The position numbers and the translations under genes were made by a program. DNA of 10,864 nucleotides from an uncultured Lachnospiraceae bacterium (GTDB taxonomy: Bacteria > Bacillota > Clostridia > Lachnospirales > Lachnospiraceae), in assembly GCA_910585395.1 (NCBI GenBank), contig CAJUCK010000071.1, positions 1 to 10,864 on the forward strand, in the 5' to 3' direction. Position 1 is the first letter of the stretch. Each line of letters begins with the position of its first letter. The notes beneath the pieces were generated by a model. It worked only from the letters and a program-made list of their open reading frames with translations, made no database searches and had not been told where the DNA came from. Positions 1 to 7,867 of this stretch are shown piece after piece.

Positions 1-900
1 TTTTTTTGTCTGCACCGGATTTACTTGATAAAACGATAAGGGCGAAATCTGGTATTTGATATCTCCAATATAGTCTGTGATATAGTCCCGCCCCCATAAG
101 TTAAAAACCTCTTCACCCAAAATCACATTGGTGTTTCTCTGATTGATATTCACCATAATGCTGGTCATTCCTGGAAGCTTTAGAAGTTCCTCCACCAGCC
201 TGTCTGAGTGAGGAAGCCGGCAGCCATTTATCACTAGACAGATCATAATCTCTTTGGTGATAAATCCATACCGAATCAGCACATGACGCACCAGCCCTGT
301 TCCTGTCTCCTCGTTATAAGCAGAAATACCATACTGTTCCATAAAAGAAATCACCATATCAAGAATCTCTTCATTGATACTCACACCCAGACAGCATTTC
401 TTGTTGGAAATAATATTATGGCTTCTTGCCGCATAAAATCCTGTTACAATATTGCCTTCTTTGTCTGTTCCTACCGGAAACTGTGCTTTATTCCGATAGA
501 AAAAAGGCTCTTCCATACCGATAATCGGATGAAAGAGAATCCTTTGACTGCCATTTTCAGTTTCCTCTGTACAAAATCCACCAATCCTCTGCAGATTATT
601 TTGCACCTTTCTTTGCTTATATTGAAGCTGCTGTTCATAATCCAGAACCTGAAACTGACAGCCGCCGCATTGACGGTGAAAGTCACACAAAGGTTCTTTA
701 CGATAAGGCGATGGAGACAGCACCTTCAAAAGTCTGGCATATCCATAATGCTTTTTCATTTTCATAATTTTCACCAGCACACGGTCACCAATAACAGCAT
801 CTTTGACAAAAAAGGTTGCTCCTTCTGCCTTACCAATTCCTTCCCCATTTACTCCCATATCTTCAATTAGAAGTTCAAGTTCCATATTTTTCTGAAACAT
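1..900 (-). CDS. rlmD: 23S rRNA (uracil-5-)-methyltransferase, RlmD/RumA type (3' end missing)
   Basis: The frame is open for 300 codons from ATG at 900 to the left edge, so the C-terminal end is cut off. Residues 1-62 form a TRAM-like RNA-binding domain. A CX5CGGC cluster (Cys72, Cys78, Cys81), with a further Cys at 169/170, matches the [4Fe-4S] ligands of RumA-type enzymes. The motifs YRNKAQFPV (about 135-143), GFYAARSH (154-161) and ISPLSFYQVNP (285-295) are typical of the family; the rest of the SAM-binding catalytic domain lies outside the window. The family methylates C5 of specific uridines in 23S rRNA using SAM; whether this copy acts on U1939, U747 or both (as RlmCD does in Bacillus) cannot be told. 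It starts 1 nt after the yhaM stop, with AGGAA close upstream, so it is very probably translated from the same mRNA. Confidence 0.93.
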   Translation of the reverse strand, partial: MFQKNMELELLIEDMGVNGEGIGKAEGATFFVKDAVIGDRVLVKIMKMKKHYGYARLLKVLSPSPYRKEPLCDFHRQCGGCQFQVLDYEQQLQYKQRKVQNNLQRIGGFCTEETENGSQRILFHPIIGMEEPFFYRNKAQFPVGTDKEGNIVTGFYAARSHNIISNKKCCLGVSINEEILDMVISFMEQYGISAYNEETGTGLVRHVLIRYGFITKEIMICLVINGCRLPHSDRLVEELLKLPGMTSIMVNINQRNTNVILGEEVFNLWGRDYITDYIGDIKYQISPLSFYQVNPVQTKK

Positions 901-901
901 G

Positions 902-1849
902 CTATTCCTCACTCGTCTTTCGGATATTTGACTCAAATAACCGGTTATAGCCCAGCCAGCCGCTATTTCCATTAGCCGCTGCCAGAGCCTCCTTCATAGT
1001 CTGCATCTTCGCATCCGTATTGTCTGCAAAGCTAAGTGCAACTGCTTCTGCAAGCGCTGGCTTTTTCGGTGAACCATATTCCAGCTCACCATGATGTGAC
1101 AATATACAATGCTTTAATTCGTTTGCCAGTTTCAGGGGAAAATCTGGAATCTCTCGAATTCGTACACCAATCATCTCCGCACCAATCATAATATGACCCA
1201 GAAGCTGGCCTGCATCAGTATAATCATTCTCTGGAAATACCGACAACTCCTCCAATTTTCCAATATCATGAAAAATCGCCGCTGTCAGCAGCAAATCCCG
1301 CTGCAGCAGAGGGTATAAACCAGTATAATAATCACACAGCTTAGCAACACTCAAAGTATGTTCCAAAAGCCCCCCTACAAAACCATGATGTACGCTTTTT
1401 GCTGCACTGTGAAATTTAAAGCGCCGCTCAAATTCCGGATCTTCCAGGAAAAATGCAGAACATAACTTTTTCAGATAAGGATTTTTCATTTCCAGAATAA
1501 ATGCAGTAAGTTCCCCATACATTTGATCAATGTCTTTTTCACTGACAGGAAGATAATCCTTGGGATCATATTCCCCTTCACGCACTTTTCGAATGCGCTT
1601 CACATTTAATTGAAGCACTCCCTGAAAACTGGTGACATCTCCTACTACATCAATATAATCCAGCGCCTCAAATTCATCAATTCCCTGTGAATTTGGATCC
1701 CAGACTTTCGCATCCAGCATGCCTGTCTTATCCTGCAGGATCAAAGATTCATACGGCTTTCCAGCTTTGGTAAGCGCCGTCTGCCTGCTCTTACACAGAT
1801 AAATTTCTCCAACGCGCTCTCCTTCACGCAAAGTTTCAATATATTTCAT
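902..1849 (-). CDS. yhaM: 3'-5' exoribonuclease YhaM (OB fold plus HD domain)
   Basis: The protein has 315 residues from the chosen start, close to the roughly 314 of Bacillus YhaM. Residues 10-90 form an OB-fold nucleic-acid-binding region (GERVGEIYL, LILQDKTGMLDAKVW). From about 145 an HD-family metal-dependent domain follows: HH at 154-155, LLEHT at 161-165, FHDIGK with the HD pair at 194-195, and SHHGELEYGSP at 251-261, a signature of YhaM-like proteins. All expected metal ligands appear present. YhaM trims RNA 3' ends in the cytoplasm and takes part in mRNA turnover. An in-frame ATG at 1873 would add eight residues, but the ATG at 1849 has AAGGAG at a 7-nt spacing and gives the family's usual N-terminus, so I chose it. 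It is the second gene of the operon, 30 nt after the HtrA-like gene and 1 nt before rlmD. Confidence 0.95.
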   Translation of the reverse strand: MKYIETLREGERVGEIYLCKSRQTALTKAGKPYESLILQDKTGMLDAKVWDPNSQGIDEFEALDYIDVVGDVTSFQGVLQLNVKRIRKVREGEYDPKDYLPVSEKDIDQMYGELTAFILEMKNPYLKKLCSAFFLEDPEFERRFKFHSAAKSVHHGFVGGLLEHTLSVAKLCDYYTGLYPLLQRDLLLTAAIFHDIGKLEELSVFPENDYTDAGQLLGHIMIGAEMIGVRIREIPDFPLKLANELKHCILSHHGELEYGSPKKPALAEAVALSFADNTDAKMQTMKEALAAANGNSGWLGYNRLFESNIRKTSEE

Positions 1850-1856
1850 AATTTTA

Positions 1857-1862
1857 CTCCTT
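1857..1862 (-). promoter_or_regulatory. Ribosome binding site deciding the yhaM start
   Basis: AAGGAG on the minus strand lies 7 nt before the ATG at 1849. The alternative ATG at 1873 has no comparable site at a useful distance. Confidence 0.85.
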
Positions 1863-1879
1863 TTCCATTTCATGTCTTT

Positions 1880-3190
1880 TCAATGCAGTTCCCCAATTGT
1901 CACTCCAAACTGCATATCTACATAACCTTCTCCATTCTGGCGCTTTATGGTAATAGTTATCACATCTTCCGGCTGTTTTTCATAAATTTTCTGAAAATAT
2001 TGTTCTACAGAAGTTACTTCTGCCCCATTGATAGCCGTTATCACATCTGCCTCCTGCAGACCTGCCGCCAGAGCAGGTGAATCCAGCTCTACAGACTTGA
2101 TATATATTCCTTTGGGTATTCCGTACTCTTGTGCAATCTGATTTGTCACTGTACTGATACGCAGCCCAACATAGGGTACACTTCGATTGTTGGACAAATC
2201 CTGAATGATTTGTTTCAGTTCTGAAATAGAAAGCGCCGTAATCGTATTCCGATCATTCTGATTACTGAAATCCTGAAGCACCAGTCCCACAATCTCCCCT
2301 TTCAAATTGAGAAGAACACCACTGCCACTTGCACTTCCTACAATATCTGTGGTAAAAACAGTATAATTTGTATCTATGGTAGAAACTCTGTTCTGGGAAG
2401 ATGTAATAGTTCCGCACAAAATAGAATAATTCGTTCCCAGAGGACTTCCAATTGCAATGACAGAAGTGCCTTGTGCAATCATATAAGAATTCCCCAGCAC
2501 TGCAACTTCTAGTTTTTCCATGGTTTTTTTGGGAATTTCTGACAAAGGCACCCCGATCACCGCAATGCCTGTATTTCCGTCATATTTCTTTAGAGATGCG
2601 GAAACCTCCTTTTCATCAATAAACGTAATATTGATTTCCTGGGCGTCCGCAATAATCCTTTTTTCCGTTAAAATCAAAAGTTCTTGTCCATTGTTTTCAA
2701 TAATAATGCCCGCAGACCGGTTCTCGTTTTCATAAGGCGTGTCAAACCAGTCCTTACCGCTGGTTACCCCTGTTACAGTTACCACTGATTTATTTGCCTG
2801 TTTACCGATATCATACAATTTGTTCTGCAGTGCCTGGTAATCCTCAAGCTCCAGTTCCTCCTTCACAACAGCAGGCGGATCATTTTCCGCTGGTATTGTG
2901 TTGGAATTACCCTGAATTATATCTGTCGGCTTTTCATTCTTCTCAGGCGCTTCTTCCTGGGGCAGCTCATCTTTGGGAATCATAATGGCAGATCCTTTTT
3001 CAGGATAAAGCCACTCTTCCATATATGGTTTTAGCAAAACAAATACAAAACATGCCGTCACGCCGAACACTACTGCACACAGCAGATTATATACTGCACG
3101 CAGTAAAAGCCGCCGTCTGTTTATTGGTTTATCCTTTATTTTCTCTTTGATAAAAGCAAATTCCTGCTTATCCTGACCTTGTTGCTTCAT
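1880..3190 (-). CDS. Membrane-anchored HtrA/DegP-like protein with PDZ domain, probable pseudoprotease
   Basis: The product has 436 residues. A basic cytoplasmic N-terminus (about 1-30, with RRR at 25-27) precedes one transmembrane segment (about 31-53), then an acidic, Pro-rich linker (65-115), a trypsin-fold domain (about 125-335) and a C-terminal PDZ domain (about 340-432; YVGLRIS, SPALAAGLQEADVITAINGAEV). This is the layout of Firmicute HtrA proteases facing the outside of the membrane. The fold markers are clear (GIIIENNG, VAVLGNSYMIAQG, VIAIGSPLG, TITSSQNR, GEIVGL). The catalytic residues are not: the position of the usual NNHV histidine reads EKRI (Arg178), the usual TDIAV aspartate reads TGIAV (Gly208), and the GNSGGPLLN serine loop reads GSASGSGVLLN (285-295). 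It is probably inactive as a protease and may act as a PDZ scaffold or sensor, which is inference. An upstream in-frame ATG at 3211 overlaps a -10 box and has no ribosome site; the ATG at 3190 has AGGAGG at 6 nt. It is the first gene of the operon with yhaM and rlmD. Confidence 0.9.
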   Translation of the reverse strand: MKQQGQDKQEFAFIKEKIKDKPINRRRLLLRAVYNLLCAVVFGVTACFVFVLLKPYMEEWLYPEKGSAIMIPKDELPQEEAPEKNEKPTDIIQGNSNTIPAENDPPAVVKEELELEDYQALQNKLYDIGKQANKSVVTVTGVTSGKDWFDTPYENENRSAGIIIENNGQELLILTEKRIIADAQEINITFIDEKEVSASLKKYDGNTGIAVIGVPLSEIPKKTMEKLEVAVLGNSYMIAQGTSVIAIGSPLGTNYSILCGTITSSQNRVSTIDTNYTVFTTDIVGSASGSGVLLNLKGEIVGLVLQDFSNQNDRNTITALSISELKQIIQDLSNNRSVPYVGLRISTVTNQIAQEYGIPKGIYIKSVELDSPALAAGLQEADVITAINGAEVTSVEQYFQKIYEKQPEDVITITIKRQNGEGYVDMQFGVTIGELH

Positions 3191-3196
3191 AACCGC

Positions 3197-3202
3197 CCTC
3201 CT
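3197..3202 (-). promoter_or_regulatory. Ribosome binding site deciding the HtrA-like start
   Basis: A perfect AGGAGG on the minus strand lies 6 nt before the ATG at 3190, which excludes the upstream in-frame ATG at 3211. Confidence 0.9.
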
Positions 3203-3209
3203 GATATAC

Positions 3210-3218
3210 ATTATAACA
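3210..3218 (-). promoter_or_regulatory. Possible extended -10 promoter (P2) for the htrA-like/yhaM/rlmD operon
   Basis: The minus strand reads TGTTATAAT, a perfect extended -10 (TGnTATAAT). At 17 bp upstream there is only a weak -35 (TGAAGA, 3 of 6). Transcription would begin roughly 15 nt before the AGGAGG, giving a very short leader. It may act together with the upstream promoter whose -10 is at 3270-3275. Confidence 0.5.
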
Positions 3219-3269
3219 AAATGGACAATTCCTCTTCAGCTAACTCCTAAAATACCAGTCCCTTTTTCT

Positions 3270-3298
3270 ATTATACGTTTTTCCTGCTGTTGTTGCAA
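3270..3298 (-). promoter_or_regulatory. Sigma-A-type promoter (P1) for the htrA-like/yhaM/rlmD operon
   Basis: On the minus strand, TTGCAA (3293-3298) is followed after exactly 17 bp by TATAAT (3270-3275). Expected transcription start is near 3263, giving a leader of about 70 nt. The -35 hexamer is self-complementary and is also the -35 of the rightward mutS2 promoter. Confidence 0.65.
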
Positions 3299-3321
3299 GA
3301 TTTTTATTTATACGATATAAT
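3293..3321 (+). promoter_or_regulatory. Sigma-A-type promoter for mutS2 and the two-component genes
   Basis: TTGCAA (3293-3298), a 17-bp spacer, then TATAAT (3316-3321). Expected start is near 3328, giving a leader of about 32 nt. A ribosome site AAGGA (3347-3351) lies 8 nt before the mutS2 ATG. It is the only strong rightward promoter I see ahead of the mutS2-RR-HK genes. Confidence 0.75.
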
Positions 3322-3359
3322 GAAGGCACAAAATTACGTAAAAAATAAGGACAAAAATC

Positions 3360-5738
3360 ATGAATGAAAAAGTTTTTCACACTTTAGAATATAATAAAAT
3401 TATCGACCTGCTCTGTGAACATGCTTCCTGTCAGTCTGGCCAGGAACTCTGCAGGCAATTAAAACCTTCCCATGATCTTAGTGAAATCAGACTTGCACAG
3501 CAGCAGACCTCTGATGCACTGACAAGAATATATAGAAAAGGCTCCCTCTCTTTCTCTGGCACGCATAACATTGGCGCTTCCATCAAACGTTTGGAAATCG
3601 GAGGGGTACTTAGCATAGAAGAACTCTTGAGAGTTGCTTCTCTCCTTGAAGTGTCAAAAAGGGTAAAATCATATTCCCGCAATGAGCGTGAGGACGCAAA
3701 GCCAGACTCCCTGGATAATCTTTTTGCCCGTATTGAACCTTTGACACCTCTTCTGGAAGAAATCCGAAGGTGCATTATCTCAGAAGACGAAATTGCAGAT
3801 GACGCATCTGCGAATCTTAAGAATATCCGGCGTTCCATCAAGAACATCAATGATAAAATCCGCAGCCAAATGAATACCATGCTGAATAGTTCAGATACCC
3901 GCACACATCTGCAGGACATGGTAATCACCATGCGAAACGGACGCTACTGCCTTCCAGTAAAAGCTGAGTCCAAAAGCCAGGTGCCTGGTATGATCCATGA
4001 TCAGTCCTCCACCGGTTCCACTCTCTTTATTGAACCAATGGCAGTCGTCAAATTAAATAATGATTTGAAGGAACTCTTTTTAAAAGAACAGGACGAAATT
4101 GAAGTTATCCTTGCCAGCTTAAGCAGCCTGACTGGAGAATATATTCCTTACTTGAAAGACAATTATGAAATCTTGACAGAATTAGACTTTATTTTTGCCA
4201 AAGCTTCTCTTGCAAAAGATTATAATGGAACAGCGCCTGTTTTTAATACAGAACACCGCATCCGCATCCGCAAAGGACGTCATCCCTTACTGGACTGCCA
4301 CAAGGTAGTTCCCATTGATATTCATCTGGGAAATGATTTTGATCTGCTGATTATAACTGGACCTAATACCGGGGGGAAAACTGTCTCATTAAAGACAGTT
4401 GGATTGTTTACCCTCATGGGACAGGCTGGTCTGCATATTCCAGCAAATGACCGCTCAGAGCTTTCCGTATTTGATGAAGTTTTTGCAGATATCGGCGATG
4501 AACAAAGTATCGAACAGAGTCTGAGTACCTTTTCATCTCATATGACAAATATTATTTCTATTTTAGATAAAGTCAATGAAAGATCACTGGTGCTATTTGA
4601 TGAGCTATGTGCAGGAACTGACCCCACGGAAGGCGCCGCCCTTGCTATCTCTATTTTGTCAAAGCTCCACAATTATGGTATACGCACCATGGCAACTACT
4701 CATTACAGCGAATTAAAAATATTTGCTTTATCTACACCAAGAGTGGAAAATGCCTGTTGTGAATTTTCTGTGGAAACATTAAGCCCTACGTATCGTCTTC
4801 TTATCGGTATTCCTGGCAAAAGCAATGCATTTGCCATATCTGGCAAACTAGGTCTTCCTGATGATATTATTACAGACGCCAAAAGCAGGATGTCTGAACA
4901 GGATGAAAGTTTTGAAGATCTAATCTCAGACCTGGAAGCAAGCCGGATTACCATTGAACAAGAACGTTTAGAAGCCGAACAGTACCGCCTGGAAACAGAA
5001 TCTCTTAAAAAGAAGCTTTTAGAAAAGCAAGACCGCCTGGACAGCCAGCGTGAAAAAATTATCCGCCAAGCCAGCGAAGAAGCCCACGCCATTCTCAGGG
5101 AAGCAAAAGAAGTTGCCGACCGCACTATCAAAAATTTCAATAAATTTGGCCAGACAAATGCCAGCGCCAAAGAAATGGAGCAAGAGCGCAGTAAACTTCG
5201 TGGTAAAATGAATGAATTAGAAAAAAATATTTCCTTAAAACAACAGGAGCAGAAAGCAAATCATAAAATCCCCAAGAACCTTCGAATTGGTGATTCTGTA
5301 AAAGTGTTAAGCATGAACCTGAAAGGCACCGTCCACACTCTCCCCAATGACAAAGGTGATTTATATGTACAGATGGGAATTCTCCGCTCTCTTGTAAATA
5401 TTCACGATTTAGTGCTTTTGGAAGATGCCCCTGCTCTGGGAACGAAAAGAAAAACCACCGGTGCAGGAAAACTGAAAATGACAAAGTCAGCTTCTATTTC
5501 TTCTGAAATCAATTTAATCGGCAAAACTACGGATGAGGCCATTTCTCTTTTAGATAAATATTTAGATGACGCTTATCTTGCCCACATGCCCTCTGTGCGG
5601 ATTGTCCACGGCAAAGGAACTGGCGCCCTGCGCAAAGCAGTACAGAACCATTTAAAACGGCTGAGCTATATCAAATCTTTCCGTTTGGGTGAATTCGGGG
5701 AGGGCGATTCCGGAGTCACCATTGCGGAATTCAAGTAA
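3360..5738 (+). CDS. mutS2: MutS2 ATPase with C-terminal Smr domain
   Basis: The 792-residue product matches the usual length (Bacillus MutS2 is about 785) and runs over the whole family. The N-terminal helical core/lever region (1-300) precedes an ABC-type ATPase with Walker A GPNTGGKT at 334-341, the signature region SLSTFSSHM and Walker B LVLFDE (Asp414-Glu415) followed by TTHY. A long charged coiled coil follows (about 515-640), then a KOW-like part (IGDSVKV, about 645-690), and a Smr domain (about 715-792) with HGKGTGALR (HGKGTG at 750-755). MutS2 lacks the mismatch-recognition domain of MutS. It has been described both as an anti-recombination factor and as a factor that rescues collided ribosomes in Firmicutes. 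The Smr motif usually reading LDLR or LDLH reads INLIG here (717-721), so nuclease activity is doubtful. It is the first gene of a likely operon, 12 nt before the response regulator. Confidence 0.97.
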   Translation: MNEKVFHTLEYNKIIDLLCEHASCQSGQELCRQLKPSHDLSEIRLAQQQTSDALTRIYRKGSLSFSGTHNIGASIKRLEIGGVLSIEELLRVASLLEVSKRVKSYSRNEREDAKPDSLDNLFARIEPLTPLLEEIRRCIISEDEIADDASANLKNIRRSIKNINDKIRSQMNTMLNSSDTRTHLQDMVITMRNGRYCLPVKAESKSQVPGMIHDQSSTGSTLFIEPMAVVKLNNDLKELFLKEQDEIEVILASLSSLTGEYIPYLKDNYEILTELDFIFAKASLAKDYNGTAPVFNTEHRIRIRKGRHPLLDCHKVVPIDIHLGNDFDLLIITGPNTGGKTVSLKTVGLFTLMGQAGLHIPANDRSELSVFDEVFADIGDEQSIEQSLSTFSSHMTNIISILDKVNERSLVLFDELCAGTDPTEGAALAISILSKLHNYGIRTMATTHYSELKIFALSTPRVENACCEFSVETLSPTYRLLIGIPGKSNAFAISGKLGLPDDIITDAKSRMSEQDESFEDLISDLEASRITIEQERLEAEQYRLETESLKKKLLEKQDRLDSQREKIIRQASEEAHAILREAKEVADRTIKNFNKFGQTNASAKEMEQERSKLRGKMNELEKNISLKQQEQKANHKIPKNLRIGDSVKVLSMNLKGTVHTLPNDKGDLYVQMGILRSLVNIHDLVLLEDAPALGTKRKTTGAGKLKMTKSASISSEINLIGKTTDEAISLLDKYLDDAYLAHMPSVRIVHGKGTGALRKAVQNHLKRLSYIKSFRLGEFGEGDSGVTIAEFK

Positions 5739-5750
5739 AGGAGGAACTTC

Positions 5751-6449
5751 ATGGCCGCAAAACAAAAAATTCTTATTGTAGACGACGATTTAAATATTGC
5801 AGAGCTGATTTCTCTGTATCTTACCAAAGAATGTTACGATACCCGCATGGTTCATGACGGCGAGGAAGCACTTCAGGTATATGAACAGTATGAACCCAAT
5901 CTGATTTTACTAGATCTGATGCTGCCAGGAATTGACGGTTATCAGGTCTGCCGGGAAATCCGTGCAAAGTCCAATCTTCCCATAATCATGCTTTCTGCCA
6001 AAGGTGAAATTTTTGACAAAGTTCTTGGACTTGAGCTGGGTGCAGACGATTATATCATGAAGCCTTTTGACTCCAAAGAGCTGGTGGCCCGTGTAAAAGC
6101 CGTCCTGCGGCGTTACCAGCCTGCCAAGCAGGAGCCAGTTCCGACTGGCATCAAATGTGTGGAATATCCGGATCTGACTATCAATCAGAGTAATTATTCC
6201 GTACTGTACTACGGAAAACCTGTGGACATGCCTCCCAAGGAACTGGAACTTTTGTACTTCCTGGCTTCTTCCCCCAATCAGGTATTTACAAGGGAGCAGC
6301 TTCTGGACCATATCTGGGGCTATGAATACATTGGAGATACCAGAACAGTAGATGTCCATGTAAAACGTCTTCGGGAAAAAATTAAAGACCATACATCCTG
6401 GAGCCTTGCCACAGTCTGGGGTATCGGCTATAAATTTGAGGTGAAATAG
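5751..6449 (+). CDS. Two-component response regulator, OmpR/PhoB family
   Basis: The product has 232 residues. The receiver domain (1-118) has the acidic pocket DDD at 11-13, the phospho-acceptor Asp55 in LILLDLMLPG, Ser82 at the usual Thr/Ser position, and Lys104 in MKPF. A C-terminal winged helix (about 132-230) contains LELLYFLASSPNQVFTR and VHVKRLREKI, typical of OmpR-type DNA-binding domains. All phosphorylation residues are present, so it should be a working transcription factor controlled by the kinase encoded next. AGGAGG (5739-5744) overlaps the end of the mutS2 stop region and lies 6 nt before the ATG, which supports co-translation with mutS2. The regulon cannot be read from this sequence. 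Confidence 0.96.
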   Translation: MAAKQKILIVDDDLNIAELISLYLTKECYDTRMVHDGEEALQVYEQYEPNLILLDLMLPGIDGYQVCREIRAKSNLPIIMLSAKGEIFDKVLGLELGADDYIMKPFDSKELVARVKAVLRRYQPAKQEPVPTGIKCVEYPDLTINQSNYSVLYYGKPVDMPPKELELLYFLASSPNQVFTREQLLDHIWGYEYIGDTRTVDVHVKRLREKIKDHTSWSLATVWGIGYKFEVK

Positions 6450-7867
6450 TGAAACGGACATTATACTTAAAACTTCTGCTGGGATATGTGGTATTTGGAA
6501 TCTTAGCTTTTGTAACCATTGCCACTTTTACCTCCCATCAGACTTTAAACTATATAGAAAAAGACGCTATCTCCAGCATGTACCGGGAGTCCAATCTTCT
6601 GTCTGCAAGTTATGCCTCCAATTATTTTCGAGGATCTATGACCCTTGAGGACATCACCTCGCAGTTTCATTCTGTTTCCACCTATCTGGATGCTGAAATC
6701 TGGCTGATTGGGGGCAAAGGAAATATTTTAATCACTACCAACATTGATTCTGTTCCTGACGGCCTCATAGAAAACTTCGACATTTCCTCTTTTGGCACTA
6801 AATACTATCAGAAAGGAAATTTTTATGACACCTTTTCTGAGAAAACCATAACTGTTTTCTCTCCTGTCACCATTAATTATAAAGTCCGCGGATACCTAAT
6901 GATACATAAGCCAATCTCTGACCTGGTACGTTTTAAAGATGGTTTCCTAAACATATCCTACCTGACGCTGGCTATTATTTTTCTCTGTGCCTTTGTGATG
7001 CTTGGACTATTCTCATTCACTGTATATCTTCCGATCCGCAAAATCACTCAGGCTGCAAAAGAATACTCTGAAGGAAATTTTGACACGAAGATTAATATCC
7101 ACTCCAACGATGAAATTGGGTATCTTGCAGGCTCCATCAACTATATGGCAGCAGAATTATCTACTTTAGAAGAAGATCAGCGAAAATTTATTGCAAATGT
7201 TTCCCATGATTTTCGTTCTCCTCTTACCTCTATCAAAGGTTACATTGAAGCAATCATGGATGGTACTATTCCCCATGAAATGCAGGATAAATATCTCAAT
7301 ATTATTTTATTTGAAACTGAGCGTCTGAATAAATTGACCCAGGGAATGCTGGAATTAAACAAATACGGCTCCAAAGGTTCTATGCTTGATATCAGCAGTT
7401 TTGATATCAACAACACTATAAAGCTGGTGGTTCAGTCTTTTGAAGGCACCTGTAAAAAGAAACGAATTTCTTTTGAACTGATTCTTACTGGACAAACTTC
7501 CTTTGTCTCTGCAGATATGAGTAAAATTCAGCAGGTACTATACAATCTCATAGATAATGCTATCAAATTCAGTCATCCAGATTCCTCCATTACCATTGAA
7601 ACCACAGAGAAAAACGATAAGGTTTTTATTTCTGTCAAAGATACTGGAATTGGCATTCCCAAAGACAGCGTTAAAAAAATCTGGGAACGTTTTTATAAAA
7701 CTGATCTCTCCCGTGGCAAGGATAAACGAGGAACTGGACTTGGGCTTGCCATTGTAAAAGAAATCATCTCTGTCCACAATGAGAACATCAATGTCATCAG
7801 TACTGAAGGAGTGGGAACAGAATTTATTTTTACCCTGCCGCTGACTCGGCAGGAAAGTTCACTGTAA
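6449..7867 (+). CDS. Membrane-bound sensor histidine kinase with HAMP domain
   Basis: The product has 472 residues. TM1 is at about 9-28, an extracytoplasmic sensor region of some 135 residues at 30-165 (PAS/Cache-like in feel, no motif I can name), and TM2 at about 169-193. HAMP follows (about 194-246), then HisKA with SHDFRSPL and phospho-acceptor His253. The HATPase domain has an N box with Asn366 and Asn370, G1 DTGIGIP (398-404), an F box near 412-416 and G2 RGTGLGLA (427-434). Everything needed for a kinase is present. It starts with GTG, sharing 1 nt with the TAG stop of the regulator and with GAGGTG 5 nt upstream, so the pair is translationally coupled. The signal is unknown; the size of the outside domain suggests an envelope or small-molecule cue. 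Confidence 0.96.
   Translation: MKRTLYLKLLLGYVVFGILAFVTIATFTSHQTLNYIEKDAISSMYRESNLLSASYASNYFRGSMTLEDITSQFHSVSTYLDAEIWLIGGKGNILITTNIDSVPDGLIENFDISSFGTKYYQKGNFYDTFSEKTITVFSPVTINYKVRGYLMIHKPISDLVRFKDGFLNISYLTLAIIFLCAFVMLGLFSFTVYLPIRKITQAAKEYSEGNFDTKINIHSNDEIGYLAGSINYMAAELSTLEEDQRKFIANVSHDFRSPLTSIKGYIEAIMDGTIPHEMQDKYLNIILFETERLNKLTQGMLELNKYGSKGSMLDISSFDINNTIKLVVQSFEGTCKKKRISFELILTGQTSFVSADMSKIQQVLYNLIDNAIKFSHPDSSITIETTEKNDKVFISVKDTGIGIPKDSVKKIWERFYKTDLSRGKDKRGTGLGLAIVKEIISVHNENINVISTEGVGTEFIFTLPLTRQESSL

Noticed and set aside
283..870. 195-codon plus-strand frame opposite the 5' part of rlmD
   Set aside because: It is antisense to a clear RlmD coding sequence with family motifs; the translation is Phe/His/Ser-rich without a recognisable domain, and no good ribosome site is seen.
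3431..3931. 166-codon minus-strand frame within mutS2
   Set aside because: Shadow of mutS2, composed of Arg/Ser/Leu-rich sequence typical of antisense frames.
4703..5170. 155-codon minus-strand frame within mutS2
   Set aside because: Antisense to the ATPase end and coiled coil of MutS2; low-complexity Ser/Arg/Leu content only.
5910..6461. 183-codon minus-strand frame opposite the response regulator
   Set aside because: The plus strand encodes an intact OmpR-type regulator with all key residues; this frame has no family features.
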